From Streptomyces akebiae (lineage in GTDB: Bacteria; Actinomycetota; Actinomycetes; Streptomycetales; Streptomycetaceae), in assembly GCF_019599145.1 (NCBI RefSeq), contig NZ_CP080647.1, positions 9,424,001 through 9,488,000 on the forward strand: 64,000 nt of DNA. The letters are read 5' to 3'. Positions 39,244-48,908 of the stretch are shown in pieces. Under the pieces are notes generated by a model, which did no database searches, was not told the origin of the DNA, and saw nothing but the letters and a program-made list of their open reading frames with translations. The translations under genes were made by a program, and so were the position numbers. Each line of letters starts with the position of its first letter. Within the stretch, counting starts at the first letter, position 1.

Positions 39244-40223
39244 ATGCCCCCTCTTCCCCAGCTGCCCGCCGTCGCGGCGGTCACCGCCGCCGTCGCCCTC
39301 CTCGCCGCCGCCCCCCGCCGGACGGCGAGCAGACCGTGTCCCGTGCGCGTGTCGTCGCCCACTTCGACATCACCCGGGGCCAGACACCGGAGAACATCGC
39401 CCTCGAACCCGACGGCTCCGCCGACCTGACCTACTCGGCCGCCCGCCAGGTCGCCCACGTCACCAAGCAGGGACACACCCGCGTCCTCGCCACCCTGCCC
39501 GCCGAGCCGAATCCGCGGACGCCCCTGGTCGGCGACGACATCGTGCTCGGCATCGCCCGCGCCCACGACGGCACGCTCTACGTCACCTACGCCACCGGGA
39601 CCGACAAGACGGGCGTCTGGCGCATCGTCCCCGGCGGCACGCCCCGGCAGATCGCCCAGCTGTCGGCGAACGGCCTGCCCAACGCCATCGGCCTCGACGA
39701 GCGCGGAGGCGTGCCCTACGTCGCCGACTCCGTGCCGGGAACAGTCTGGCGCGTCCCGCAGCGGGGCGGCACGCCCACGGCATGGGCCACGGGCGACGCC
39801 CTCCGACCGCTGCCCGCCTCGGAGGCCGGCTTCGGTGTCGGCGCGAACGGCCTCAAGGTCCACGACGGGGCCGTGTGGGTCTCCAACACCGACCGGAAGA
39901 CCCTGCTGCGCGTCCCCGTCCGACAGGACGGCTCGGCGGGCACGGCCGAGACCCGCGCGACGGGACTCGCCGGGATCGACGACTTCGCCTTCACCGGGCG
40001 CGGAGACACCGTCCTCGCCGCCCTGTTCTTCAGCGACGAAGTAGCCCTCGTCCGCCCCGACGGCACGCGCACCGTCGTTCTCACCCGGGACGACGGACTC
40101 TCCAACCCCACTTCCGTGGCCGTACGCCACCGGACGGTGTACGTCCCCAGCGGCGCCTTCTTCACCCTGCGGGACCCGAACCTGCTGCTCGCCGCCCGCC
40201 TCGGCGATCATCACGCTGAGTGA
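39244..40223 (+). pseudogene. Secreted ScyD/SMP-30-like beta-propeller protein, frameshifted signal
   Basis: The start ATG 39244 (after GGAGAGACCG) encodes a good signal peptide, PQLPAVAAVTAAVALLAAAP, but the mature protein is in another frame. The change falls in the C-rich run at about 39309-39317. The body (DGEQTVSRARVVAHFDITRG to ARLGDHHAE, 300 residues) is intact and shows propeller repeats such as IARAHDGTLYVTYATG, VGANGLKVHDGAVWVSNTDR and RHRTVYVPSGAF, as in ScyD/ScyE and SMP-30/gluconolactonase-like proteins. A one-base indel could be a true mutation or a homopolymer sequencing error. A GTG at 39336 would make only an unexported body. Confidence 0.7.
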
Positions 40224-40460
40224 TCGTTCGCGTCGAATTCGATCAGCGTTCTTGACGGCTTTCCAGGGGCCGGAGCGGGAAATTCAGCAAGGGGCGCCCG
40301 GGTATTCAAAGGTGATCTCCCGGGCGGGGTCTCTGTGATTTACGGCACAGTCCGCGATTTCCGGCCAGGATGAACCGGCTCCGGCTATTCACGGCGTTTA
40401 CGCCGAAGGCGGTGCGGGCGCCGAGGTCAATCGCTCCGCGGCTCCGCCGGGCGTGTCCCC

Positions 40461-40489
40461 GGTGAATTGGTGATGGTCACGAATTCACC
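40461..40489. terminator. Hairpin between convergent ScyD-like and copA genes
   Basis: GGTGAATT (40461-40468) pairs with AATTCACC (40482-40489), flanked by extra C/G pairs. The whole 293-base gap 40224-40516 is less GC-rich than its surroundings and also has TGATCG/CGATCA (40221-40245) at the stop of the upstream gene. No gene is seen in it. Confidence 0.5.
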
Positions 40490-40516
40490 CGGGCCGGGGC
40501 CCGGCGGGGAACGGCC

Positions 40517-42814
40517 TCACGGCGTCGGCCGGTCGATTCGGTCGGCTGCCCGGAACGTCCTCAGGCGCAGGGAGTTGCCGACGACGAAGACCGAGGAGAA
40601 GGCCATGGCCGCCCCCGCGATCATCGGGTTCAGGAGACCGGCCGCCGCGAGCGGCAGGGCGGCGACGTTGTAGGCGAAGGCCCAGAACAGGTTGGACCGG
40701 ATCGTGCCGAGGGTCCGGCGGGCGAGGCGGATGGCGTCGGCCGCCGCGCGCAGGTCCCCTCGTACGAGGGTCAGGTCGCCGGCCTCGATCGCGGCGTCCG
40801 TCCCCGTGCCCATCGCCAGCCCCAGGTCGGCCTGGGCGAGCGCGGCCGCGTCGTTGACGCCGTCACCGACCATCGCGACCGAACGGCCCCGCGCCTGCAG
40901 TCGCTCGACGACATCGACCTTGTCCTGCGGCAGCACCTCCGCGATCACGTCCTCGGGTGCGATGCCGACCTCGCGGGCCACGGACTCGGCCACGGCCCGG
41001 TTGTCGCCGGTCAGCAGGATCGGGGTGAGGCCGAGCGCGCGCAGCCGGGCGATCGCCTCGGCACTGGTCTCCTTCACCGCGTCGGCCACTTCGAGGACCG
41101 CACGGACCTCGCCGTCCCAGGCGACCACGACGGCCGTGCGGCCCTCGGCCTCGGCCCGGTCCCGCGCCCGCCGCAGGCCCTCCGGCAGTTCCATGGCCCA
41201 GTCGGCGAGGAGCCGTTCGCGGCCGACGAGGACCGCGTGACCGTCGACGACGCCCTGCACCCCGAGGCCGGGCACGTTCGCGAAGTCCTCCGGGGTGGGC
41301 AGTGAGCCGAGCCGGGCCAGCGCGCCCTCGGCGACGGCGCGGGCGACCGGGTGCTCGGAGGCGTGCTCCAACGCGCCCGCCAGGCGGAGCACTTCGACCT
41401 CGTCGGTGCCGTCGGCGGGGTGCACGGCCAGCAGGGTCATCCGCCCGGTGGTGACGGTGCCGGTCTTGTCGAGGACGACGGTGTCGACCCTGCGCGTGGA
41501 CTCCAGCACCTCCGGGCCCTTGATCAGGATGCCCAGCTGGGCGCCGCGCCCGGTGCCGACCAGCAGCGCGGTCGGCGTGGCGAGCCCCAGGGCGCAGGGG
41601 CAGGCGATGATCAGTACGGCGACCGCCGCGGTGAAGGCGGCCGTGGGCCCGGCGCCGTTGCCGAGCCAGAAGCCGAGGGTCCCCAGGGCGAGGGCGATCA
41701 CGATCGGCACGAACACGGCGGAGATCCGGTCCGCGAGGCGCTGGGCCGAGGCCTTGCCGTTCTGCGCGTCCTCCACCAGCCTCGCCATCCGGGCCAGTTG
41801 GGTGTCGGCGCCGATCCTGGTGGCCTCGACGACGAGACGCCCACCCGCGTTCACGGTGGCACCGGTGACCGAGTCGCCGACCGCGACCTCCACCGGCACG
41901 GACTCGCCGGTCAGCATGGACGCGTCCACGGCGGACGAGCCCTCGACGACGGTCCCGTCGGTGGCGATCTTCTCGCCCGGACGCACCAGGAAGCGGTCGC
42001 CGACCCGCAACTCGGCGACGGGAACCGTGCGTTCGCCGCCGTCCGAGGTGAGCACGGTGACCTCCTTCGCGCCCAGCTCCAGCAACGCCCGCAGGGCCGC
42101 GCCCGCCTTCCGCTTGGAGCGGGCCTCGAAGTAGCGCCCGGCGAGGATGAAGGCGGTCACCCCGGCCGCGGCCTCCAGATAGATGGAGCCGGCGCCGTCA
42201 CCCCGGACGATGGTCAGCTCGAAGGGGTGCGTCATGCCCGGCGTGCCCGCCGTCCCGAGGAACAGCGCCCACAGCGACCAGCCGAAGGCGGCCAGGGTGC
42301 CGATGGAGATGAGGGTGTCCATGGTGGCCGCCCCGTGCCGGGCGTTCGTCCAGGCGGCGCGGTGGAAGGGCCACCCGGCGTACGTCACCACGGGCGCCGC
42401 CAGCGTCAGGGACAGCCACTGCCAGTACTCGAACTGCAGCGCGGGGACCATGGCCATCGCGACGACGGGGACGGCCAGGGCCACCGCGGTGGTCAAGCGC
42501 TGCCGGAGCGGACGCAGTTCGTCGTCCGCCGCCTCGTCGGTGCCGTCGGGTTCGTCCCGGGCGGGCGAGGCGGGCGGGGCGGGCTCCCGTGCCGTGTAGC
42601 CGGTCGCCTCCACGGTGGCGATCAGGTCCCGCACCGAGACGCCGTCCGGGTAGCTGACCTTCGCCTTCTCGGTGGCGTAGTTGACCGTCGCGGTGACGCC
42701 CTCCATGCGGTTCAGCTTCTTCTCGACGCGGGCGGCGCAGGAGGCGCAGGTCATACCGCCGATGGCGAGCTCCACCTCCGCGGCGGTTCCGGTCCCGGTG
42801 CTGGTGACGGTCAT
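40517..42814 (-). CDS. copA: Copper-translocating P1B-type ATPase
   Basis: A 765-residue heavy-metal P-type ATPase. One N-terminal metal-binding domain has [17 protein letters not shown] (CxxC). The membrane metal site is [16 protein letters not shown] (CPC, about residue 404), the phosphorylation site [14 protein letters not shown] (about 448), the P1B-specific HP lies in [12 protein letters not shown], and [18 protein letters not shown] is the hinge (about 651). CPC with this layout means Cu+ export. ATG 42814 lies 75 bases from a promoter with a CsoR-like box, so it is expected to be induced by copper. The divergent gene encodes a secreted His-rich protein. No CopZ or CsoR gene is in the window. 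Confidence 0.96.
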   Translation of the reverse strand: MTVTSTGTGTAAEVELAIGGMTCASCAARVEKKLNRMEGVTATVNYATEKAKVSYPDGVSVRDLIATVEATGYTAREPAPPASPARDEPDGTDEAADDELRPLRQRLTTAVALAVPVVAMAMVPALQFEYWQWLSLTLAAPVVTYAGWPFHRAAWTNARHGAATMDTLISIGTLAAFGWSLWALFLGTAGTPGMTHPFELTIVRGDGAGSIYLEAAAGVTAFILAGRYFEARSKRKAGAALRALLELGAKEVTVLTSDGGERTVPVAELRVGDRFLVRPGEKIATDGTVVEGSSAVDASMLTGESVPVEVAVGDSVTGATVNAGGRLVVEATRIGADTQLARMARLVEDAQNGKASAQRLADRISAVFVPIVIALALGTLGFWLGNGAGPTAAFTAAVAVLIIACPCALGLATPTALLVGTGRGAQLGILIKGPEVLESTRRVDTVVLDKTGTVTTGRMTLLAVHPADGTDEVEVLRLAGALEHASEHPVARAVAEGALARLGSLPTPEDFANVPGLGVQGVVDGHAVLVGRERLLADWAMELPEGLRRARDRAEAEGRTAVVVAWDGEVRAVLEVADAVKETSAEAIARLRALGLTPILLTGDNRAVAESVAREVGIAPEDVIAEVLPQDKVDVVERLQARGRSVAMVGDGVNDAAALAQADLGLAMGTGTDAAIEAGDLTLVRGDLRAAADAIRLARRTLGTIRSNLFWAFAYNVAALPLAAAGLLNPMIAGAAMAFSSVFVVGNSLRLRTFRAADRIDRPTP

Positions 42815-42888
42815 GGGGTGCTCCCTCGTACGTCGTGGGCGGCGATCTTCATGGATACGGGGTGGGGGTATCCTGTCGCACTAGTGCC

Positions 42889-42917
42889 TGTATACCCCTC
42901 AGGGGTATAGATGGCAA
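42889..42917 (-). promoter_or_regulatory. copA promoter with CsoR-type operator
   Basis: Read leftward: TTGCCA (42917-42912), 17 bases, TATACA (42894-42889). The spacer is filled by the palindrome TATACCCCTCAGGGGTATA (42891-42909), matching the G/C-tract pattern of CsoR copper-sensor sites. Bound CsoR would block RNA polymerase directly. Confidence 0.75.
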
Positions 42918-42931
42918 GTTGCTCGCAGCGC

Positions 42932-42959
42932 TTGACTCTATACCCCCTAGGGGTATGGT
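42932..42959 (+). promoter_or_regulatory. Promoter of the secreted copper-associated gene with CsoR-type operator
   Basis: TTGACT (42932-42937), 16 bases, TATGGT (42954-42959), with TATACCCCCTAGGGGTAT (42939-42956) in between. This mirrors the arrangement on the opposite strand 30 bases away, so both divergent genes should respond to the same regulator. Confidence 0.75.
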
Positions 42960-42996
42960 GAGCTGTGTGAAGACCCGGACCTCGAAGGAGACGGCC

Positions 42997-43953
42997 ATGA
43001 ACACCGGACTGAGGATCACCGCGTTCGCCGCCGCGCTGGCCGCGACGTTCGGCACCGCCTACGGCGTGGGCAAGGGCATCGAACCCGTCGTGTCGGACAC
43101 CGCCGGGAGCGACCCCGCACGCCACGACGACCACACCGAGGAGTCACCGGACCCCACAGGGGGCGCGGGCGCGCACACCGCCGCCCCGGCCGGCGGCCTG
43201 CAGATCTCCGAGGGCGGTTACACCCTCGACCTGCGCACCCCGAGCGTCACCGCAGGCCACCGCGCCGACCTGCGCTTCGTCATCCGGGACGAGCGGGGGC
43301 GCGCCGTCACCGCGTACCAGCGCGAGCACGACAAGGAACTCCACCTCATCCTCGCCTCACGCGACCTGGTCACCTATCGCCATCTGCACCCGACCCGCGC
43401 CGCCGACGGCACCTGGAGCACCCCGGTCGACCTGCCCGAGGCCGGCGGCTACCGCGTCTTCGCCGACTTCACCCCGGCCGGCGAGGACGCCGAGAACCTC
43501 ACCCTCGGCGCCGACCTCGCGGCCTCGGGGACGTACAAGCCGCGCAAGCTCCCGGCACCGGGCGACACCGCCGAGGTCAACGGCTACGACGTCGAACTGG
43601 ACGGCGGCCTGCGCCCGGGTGCCGCGAGCGAGCTGAAGCTGAAGGTCTCCCGCGACGGCAAGCCCGTCACCGACCTCCAGCCCTACCTGGGCGCGTACGG
43701 CCACCTGGTCGCCCTGCGCTCCGGCGACCTCGCCTACCTGCACGTCCATCCCAACGGTGAGCCCGGCGACGGCACGACCGAGCCCGGCCCGGACATCTCC
43801 TTCACGGCCACCGCCCCCAGCGTCGGCACCTACCGCCTCTTCCTCGACTTCAAGCACGAGGGCAAGGTCCGCACGGCGACGTTCACGGTCGAGGCCGGGG
43901 AAGCGGCGGCGCCGGGCCCGGCGGAAGAACCTCCGGCCGAACACGCGCACTGA
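42997..43953 (+). CDS. Secreted His-rich copper-associated protein
   Basis: A 318-residue exported or membrane-anchored protein: a hydrophobic start (LRITAFAAALAATFGTAYGV), then a His/Asp-rich linker (HDDHTEES), then two immunoglobulin-like beta domains with LILASRDLVTYRHLHPTRAA, GHLVALRSGDLAYLHVHPNG and the tail PPAEHAH. The HLHP and HVHP motifs look like copper sites, as in periplasmic copper carriers. ATG 42997 follows AAGGAG by 6 bases. It shares divergent CsoR-controlled promoters with copA, so it probably binds or buffers copper outside the membrane. I do not know a characterised homologue. Confidence 0.8.
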   Translation: MNTGLRITAFAAALAATFGTAYGVGKGIEPVVSDTAGSDPARHDDHTEESPDPTGGAGAHTAAPAGGLQISEGGYTLDLRTPSVTAGHRADLRFVIRDERGRAVTAYQREHDKELHLILASRDLVTYRHLHPTRAADGTWSTPVDLPEAGGYRVFADFTPAGEDAENLTLGADLAASGTYKPRKLPAPGDTAEVNGYDVELDGGLRPGAASELKLKVSRDGKPVTDLQPYLGAYGHLVALRSGDLAYLHVHPNGEPGDGTTEPGPDISFTATAPSVGTYRLFLDFKHEGKVRTATFTVEAGEAAAPGPAEEPPAEHAH

Positions 43954-43970
43954 CGGCGACGGTCGAGCAC

Positions 43971-45470
43971 TCAGCCGCCGGTCGTCACCACCGGAGGCCG
44001 CCGCTCCCCGAACCGCGTCACCCGCTCGAAGGCGTACCCGGCCTTCAGGACCGACCAGTCCCGCCGGTGCGGGCCCACGATCTGCAGTCCGACCGGCAGT
44101 CCCCCCGGGGTGAACCCGGCAGGGACGGACAGGGCCGGGCAGCCCGTGACGGAGATCAGGTACGCCGAGCGCATCCAGTCGAGATAGGTCTCCATGGGGG
44201 TGCCGTCCACGACCGTCGGGTACGCCAGCCCGATGTCGAAGGGCGCGACCTGACTGACCGGCAGCAACAACAGGTCGTACCGCTCGAAGAACTCACGGAC
44301 CCGGTGGAAGAGCGCGCCGTGCAGCGCCTGGGCCCGCCCGAGGTCGGGGCCGCCGAGCCTGCGGCCCTCCTCGATGTTCCAGACGACGTCCGGGGACAGC
44401 AGGTCGCGGTGCTCGTCCAGCAGCGCCCCGTAGGAGAGCTCAACCTGCCAGGCGCGCTGGGCGAGGAACACCTCGTCCGCGCCGCTGAGGTCCGGACAGG
44501 CCTCCTCGACCTCGCAGCCCAGCGCGGCGAACACCTCCGGCGCGGCCCGCAGCGCCTCCCGTACCTCCGCGTCGACGGGCACGGCCCCGCCGAGATCGGG
44601 CGAGAAGGCGACCCGCAACCCCCGCACGTGGCCGTCGAGCTGCCAGGCGAAGGTGGAGCCGGGCGTCTGCAGGGAGCGCGGATCGCGGGGATCCGGGCCC
44701 GCCAGCACGGACAGGGTCAGCGCGACGTCCGCCACGGTCCGGGCCATCGGACCCTTCACCGACAGCTGACCCCAGGGCGCCTTGTCGGGCCAGGACGGCA
44801 CCCGGCCCGGCGACGGGCGCAGCCCGACGACGTTGTTGAAGGAGGCCGGATTGCGCAGCGAGCCGCCGGTGTCGCTGCCGTCGGCGATGGGCTGCATCCC
44901 GCAGGCCAGGGCCGCCCCCGCCCCACCGCTGCTGCCGCCCGCGCTGCGGGAGAGGTCATAGGGGTTGCGGGTGGCCCCGAAGACGGGGTTGACGGTGTGC
45001 GAACCCAGGCCCAGTTCGGGCACGTTGGTCTTCCCGAGCGTGATCGCGCCCGCCTTCCGCAGCCGCTCGACGACCAGATGGTCACGGTCGGGCACCCGCT
45101 CGGCGAAGACCGGTGAACCGGACGTCGTCCGGATGCCCGCCGTGTCGTGCAGGTCCTTGTGCGCGACCGGCAGCCCGTGCAGCGGACCGACCGGCTCCCC
45201 GGCCGCCATCCGGTCGTCCGCCTCGGACGCCTGCTCCAGCGCCCGGTCGGCCACCAGCGTCACGATCGCGTTCACCGCCGGATCGACCCGCTCGATCCGC
45301 TCCAGATGGGCCGTCACCACCTCCCGCGCCGAGATCTCGCGGCGCGCCAGCGCGACGGCGAGTTCGTACGCGGTCCGGAAGCACAGATCCTCCGACGGGT
45401 CGGCGTCGCCCGTCGGGTTCACCGGGTACGTGGCGGGATGGTCGACGAGATGATGCACGAGGTGGTTCAC
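43971..45470 (-). CDS. Amidase (amidase signature family)
   Basis: A 499-residue amidase-signature enzyme. The Ser-cisSer-Lys triad is visible as LPVAHKDLHDTAG (Lys), SAGGSSGGAGAALACG (cis-Ser) and ADGSDTGGSLRNPASF (nucleophile Ser). These enzymes hydrolyse carboxamides to acids and ammonia, including aryl and peptide amides. GTG 45470 overlaps the stop of the upstream transporter (GTGA), so both are translated together, and a transport-plus-hydrolysis unit is likely. A low GTG alternative at 45458 exists. The substrate is unknown. Confidence 0.92.
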   Translation of the reverse strand: MNHLVHHLVDHPATYPVNPTGDADPSEDLCFRTAYELAVALARREISAREVVTAHLERIERVDPAVNAIVTLVADRALEQASEADDRMAAGEPVGPLHGLPVAHKDLHDTAGIRTTSGSPVFAERVPDRDHLVVERLRKAGAITLGKTNVPELGLGSHTVNPVFGATRNPYDLSRSAGGSSGGAGAALACGMQPIADGSDTGGSLRNPASFNNVVGLRPSPGRVPSWPDKAPWGQLSVKGPMARTVADVALTLSVLAGPDPRDPRSLQTPGSTFAWQLDGHVRGLRVAFSPDLGGAVPVDAEVREALRAAPEVFAALGCEVEEACPDLSGADEVFLAQRAWQVELSYGALLDEHRDLLSPDVVWNIEEGRRLGGPDLGRAQALHGALFHRVREFFERYDLLLLPVSQVAPFDIGLAYPTVVDGTPMETYLDWMRSAYLISVTGCPALSVPAGFTPGGLPVGLQIVGPHRRDWSVLKAGYAFERVTRFGERRPPVVTTGG

Positions 45471-46837
45471 GCCCCTCCCAGGGACTCCTTGAGCTGGACG
45501 ACGGCGAGTACTCCGAAGAGCACGAAGGAGCCGCCCAGCAGCGTGTTCGAGATGGTCCGGTTGCGCAGGGCCGGCTCCACGCCCCGGCGGTTGAGCAGCA
45601 TCAGCAGCGCGCCGGAGAGCAGCGGCAGGATCAGCGAGCCGACGGCGGCGTAGGTGAGGACCAGGGACACCGGCCGGCCCAGGAAGGTGACGGCGACCGA
45701 GGTCACGGCGCAGTAGAGGACGAACAGCCGGAACGGGCGGCCGTTCTGCGCGATGTGCGGCTCCGCCTCGGCGTCCGGGATGCCCCGCAGCGCCCGCAGC
45801 GAGTCGGCGAGCAGGTAGCACAGGCCGTTGAAGCCACCGACCAGCGCGCTGAGCGTCACCAGGAAGAACGTGCCCAGGAACAGCACCCGGGCCACCGACC
45901 CCAGATCGGCGCCGAGCGGATCGGCGAGTGCGGCCAGCCCCTCGCTGCCGGTGATGCTGCCGCCCGTGCCGTACAGCAGGCCCGTGCCCACCACCGTCGT
46001 GCACAGCACGAACAGCAGCGTGACGCCGTAACTCACCGCCGAGTCCGTACGCATCAGCCGCAGTCGGCTCCGGTCCGCCCAGCCCTTCTCCCGTACCCAG
46101 TAGCTGTACGAGGCGATCCCGGCCGTCCCGCCCACGCCGCCGACGAGCGCCAGCACCGTCACCACGTCGCCCTCCGGCAGCCTCGGGCGCAGGGTGCCGA
46201 GCAGGCCGGGCAGATCGTCGGCGGTGGCGAGGGTGGTCACCGCGAGGACGGCCATGCCGAGGAACTTGGCGAGCATGAAGACGCTCATCACCCGCTCGAA
46301 CACCGCGTACCGCCCGATGTACACGATCGCCGCCGCCGTGAGCGCGATGACGACGGCCACGGGCCTGACGGGCAGCACGGGGAACAGCGTGGACAGCGCC
46401 AGGGACGCCACCGAGCCGAGCGCCGCCCCGTACAGCAGCCCGATGACCAGGACGAAGAGCATGAAGGCCGCCGGGAGCCAGCGGGCGGCCGACTTCAGGC
46501 CGGCGATCACGGTCTGCCCGGTGGCCAGGTACAGGCGGCCCACCGCCTCGGTGAGCGCGTACTTCAGGACGACGCCGATGACGATGGCCCACATCAGCGC
46601 CATCCCGTAGCCGGCCGCGCCCGCGAGCGACGTCACCATGTCCCCGGCGCCCACACTGGCGGCCGCCAGCACCAGCCCGGGACCCAGGAGAGCCGGTCGG
46701 CCCCGCCGGACGCCCGGCGGGCGGAGCGGCACCGGCGTGGCCGTGTCGGTGCTGTCGGTGGCCGGGGAAGGTGGGGGACCGCCAGGAGTCACAGTCACGT
46801 CGACCATCTCCGTAGATCGGGGAGTCACGGGAGTCAT
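45467..46837 (-). CDS. NRAMP-related membrane transporter
   Basis: A protein of about 456 residues with roughly eleven membrane helices. The opening RPALLGPGLVLAAASVGAGD, with GDMVTSLAGAAGYGMALMW after it, aligns with NRAMP helix 1, but the metal-binding DPGN is replaced by GAGD, and the helix 6 region GGVGGTAGIASYSYW lacks the usual MPH. It is therefore probably not a classical Mn/Fe importer. Translational coupling to the amidase suggests uptake of an amide or organic substrate, by inference. The start is uncertain: ATG 46837 or ATG 46807, neither with a good ribosome site. The divergent double-Lrp gene may regulate it. Confidence 0.78.
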   Translation of the reverse strand: MTPVTPRSTEMVDVTVTPGGPPPSPATDSTDTATPVPLRPPGVRRGRPALLGPGLVLAAASVGAGDMVTSLAGAAGYGMALMWAIVIGVVLKYALTEAVGRLYLATGQTVIAGLKSAARWLPAAFMLFVLVIGLLYGAALGSVASLALSTLFPVLPVRPVAVVIALTAAAIVYIGRYAVFERVMSVFMLAKFLGMAVLAVTTLATADDLPGLLGTLRPRLPEGDVVTVLALVGGVGGTAGIASYSYWVREKGWADRSRLRLMRTDSAVSYGVTLLFVLCTTVVGTGLLYGTGGSITGSEGLAALADPLGADLGSVARVLFLGTFFLVTLSALVGGFNGLCYLLADSLRALRGIPDAEAEPHIAQNGRPFRLFVLYCAVTSVAVTFLGRPVSLVLTYAAVGSLILPLLSGALLMLLNRRGVEPALRNRTISNTLLGGSFVLFGVLAVVQLKESLGGA

Positions 46838-47002
46838 GGGTTCGTGCGGCTCGTGCGGGCCGAGAGGGACGGGTGCGCGGTCCGCACGGCGGGGAGACCG
46901 TGCGGGACCATGCGATTCCACTTCACGGAAGGCTGGGCCACGGCGACGGAAGGGAACAAGAAGGGCTGCGGAGTTGACGGAATCCGCCATACTCTGAGGC
47001 CG

Positions 47003-48007
47003 ATGGACGCACAGCGGACCGGCCCCGTGACGGATTCACTGGACCGGCGCATCATCAGCGCGCTGCAGATCGACGGCCGGGCCGCCTGGCACCGCATCGC
47101 GGCGGCCCTCGGCGAGCCCGAACGCACCGTCGTCCGCCGCGGCACCCGACTGTTGGAGTCCGGCCTCGTACGGATCGGGGCGATGGCGATGCGCGGCCGC
47201 AGCGTGGTGGTCGGCGTCCGCTGCGCCCCCGGCCGGGCCCGGATCACCGCCACCGCGCTGGCCCGCAGGCCCGACTGCGTCTTCGCCCACGTCCTCACCG
47301 GAACCCCGGACTGCCTGGCGGAACTGCGCTGGCCCCGAGAACGGCTGGCGGGACTGGTACTGGACGAACTCGCCGGTCTGCCGGGCGTGGTGGAGACCCG
47401 CACCCTGCCCGTGCTGCGCCATGTCCGCACCATCCGCGAGTGGCACGCGGGCCTGCTCACCGAGGCCGAGATCGCCGCCCTGAAGGGCTCCGCCCGCGCC
47501 GACGCCGCGTCACCGCCGGTCACCGATCCCCTGCCGGCAGGGGAGACGCCCCTCGAACTCTCGCGCGCCGACCGCCTGTTGCTGCACGCCCTCGCCGACG
47601 ACGGGCGCCGCACCTACGACGAACTCGGGCGCGTCTCGGGCGTGTCGGAGGCCACCGCGAGACGACGCCTCGGCGCGTTGCGGCGCGAGGGCAAGGTCCG
47701 CATCCGTGCCGTGATCGAACCCGCGGTGCTCGGACTGCCCGTCGAGGCCGTCCTGTGGGTCCGCACGCCCCCGGCCCGGGTCGACACCGTGACGGCGGCG
47801 CTCGCCGCGTCCGCCCACGTCCGCTACGCCAGCTTCGTCACCGGAGCACGCCAGCTCCTCGTCCTCACCGCGTTCCCCGACGAGACCGCTCTCCACGACT
47901 TCGTCACCCGCTCCCCGTGGCTCGCCGACGTGGCGTCGGTCGACGTCTCCCTCGTCCTCACCACCCTGAAGCGCGGCGGCATGCCGGCCCCCTGGCTCCA
48001 GGACTGA
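47003..48007 (+). CDS. Lrp/AsnC family regulator with two tandem halves
   Basis: A 334-residue regulator built from two Lrp-type units. The first helix-turn-helix is LDRRIISALQIDGRAAWHRI, the second LSRADRLLLHALADDGRRTY, each followed by a ligand-type alpha/beta domain (SVVVGVRCAPGRARITATAL; VEAVLWVRTPPARVDTVTAA). Double-Lrp proteins usually control an adjacent amino acid or amide metabolic operon, here plausibly the divergent transporter-amidase pair. CATACT (46988-46993) 9 bases before the ATG 47003 suggests a very short or absent leader. The effector is unknown. Confidence 0.9.
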   Translation: MDAQRTGPVTDSLDRRIISALQIDGRAAWHRIAAALGEPERTVVRRGTRLLESGLVRIGAMAMRGRSVVVGVRCAPGRARITATALARRPDCVFAHVLTGTPDCLAELRWPRERLAGLVLDELAGLPGVVETRTLPVLRHVRTIREWHAGLLTEAEIAALKGSARADAASPPVTDPLPAGETPLELSRADRLLLHALADDGRRTYDELGRVSGVSEATARRRLGALRREGKVRIRAVIEPAVLGLPVEAVLWVRTPPARVDTVTAALAASAHVRYASFVTGARQLLVLTAFPDETALHDFVTRSPWLADVASVDVSLVLTTLKRGGMPAPWLQD

Positions 48008-48039
48008 CCCGGTGCCACTCCGGCTCGCGGCGGCGGGCC

Positions 48040-48819
48040 TCAGACGGCGACGACCCGCACCCCGGCCTCCTCGAACCGCCGCACCGTCGCGGGCCCGGCG
48101 GCCGAGTCCGTGACCAACGTGTCCACCGCCTCCGTCGCACAGATCCAGGCGAAGGCCCGCCGCCCCAGCTTGCTGGAGTCGGCCGCGACGACCACCCGCT
48201 CGGCCCGCTCGCACAGCAGTCGGTTGACGGCTGCCTCCGCCTCGTCGTGCGCGGCGGCGCCATGGGTCACGTCGAGAGCGACGACACCGAGCACGGCCAC
48301 GTCCAGGGTGATCCGGTCCAGCACACCGTCGGCGAGCGGACCGACGAGCTCGTAGGACTGGGCGCGGGCCACCCCGCCCGTCACCACGATCTTGAACTGG
48401 GGACGCACCGCCAGCTCGCTCGCGATGTTCAGCGCGTTCGTGACGACGGTCAGCGCGGGCGCGCCGGACGCCAGATCGCCCCGCACGGCCAGCGCCCGCG
48501 CCACCTCCGTGGTCGTCGTGCCACCGGTCAGGCCCACCGCCTCGCCGGGCGCGACGAGATCCGCCACCGCCTTGGCGATGCGCTGCTTCTCGGTGGCGCG
48601 CCGGGCCGTCTTGTAGCGCAGCGGCAGCTCGTACGAGACGCCGTGCACGACCGCCCCGCCCCGGGTGCGCACGAGCATCTGCTGTTCCGCCAGCCGGTCG
48701 AGGTCGCGCCGGATCGTCGCGGCGGACACCCCCAGCTCGGCGGCCGCCTCCTCGACGTCCAGCCGTCCCCGTTCGACAAGCAGTTCGAGCAGCGTCTGCC
48801 AGCGTTCGTCGCGGGACAT
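48040..48819 (-). CDS. DeoR family transcriptional regulator
   Basis: A 259-residue DeoR/GlpR-type repressor. The N-terminal helix-turn-helix RDERWQTLLELLVERGRLDV and ELGVSAATIRRDLDRLAEQ is typical, and the sugar-phosphate-binding C-terminal domain has LTGGTTTTEVARAL, VVTNALNIASEL and VVAADSSKLGRRAF. ATG 48819. It is divergent from the SIS isomerase and aldolase genes and probably represses them until a sugar phosphate binds, as AgaR-like regulators do. The exact sugar is not identifiable. Confidence 0.93.
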   Translation of the reverse strand: MSRDERWQTLLELLVERGRLDVEEAAAELGVSAATIRRDLDRLAEQQMLVRTRGGAVVHGVSYELPLRYKTARRATEKQRIAKAVADLVAPGEAVGLTGGTTTTEVARALAVRGDLASGAPALTVVTNALNIASELAVRPQFKIVVTGGVARAQSYELVGPLADGVLDRITLDVAVLGVVALDVTHGAAAHDEAEAAVNRLLCERAERVVVAADSSKLGRRAFAWICATEAVDTLVTDSAAGPATVRRFEEAGVRVVAV

Positions 48820-48832
48820 CTGTCTCCTCGTG

Positions 48833-48861
48833 CTTGAAGTTGCTCGAAAAGTGACTATAAC
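48833..48861 (+). promoter_or_regulatory. Promoter region of the SIS-aldolase genes
   Basis: CTTGAA (48833-48838), 17 bases, TATAAC (48856-48861), with repeated CTTGNAGxxG elements (CTTGAAGTTG at 48833, CTTGCAGAAG at 48861) that could be DeoR half-sites. The region is notably AT-rich. The start is assigned from sequence only. Confidence 0.4.
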
Positions 48862-48908
48862 TTGCAGAAGTAAGCATGAGCCTTGCGTATCCCGGGGAGG
48901 GTTCCCGC

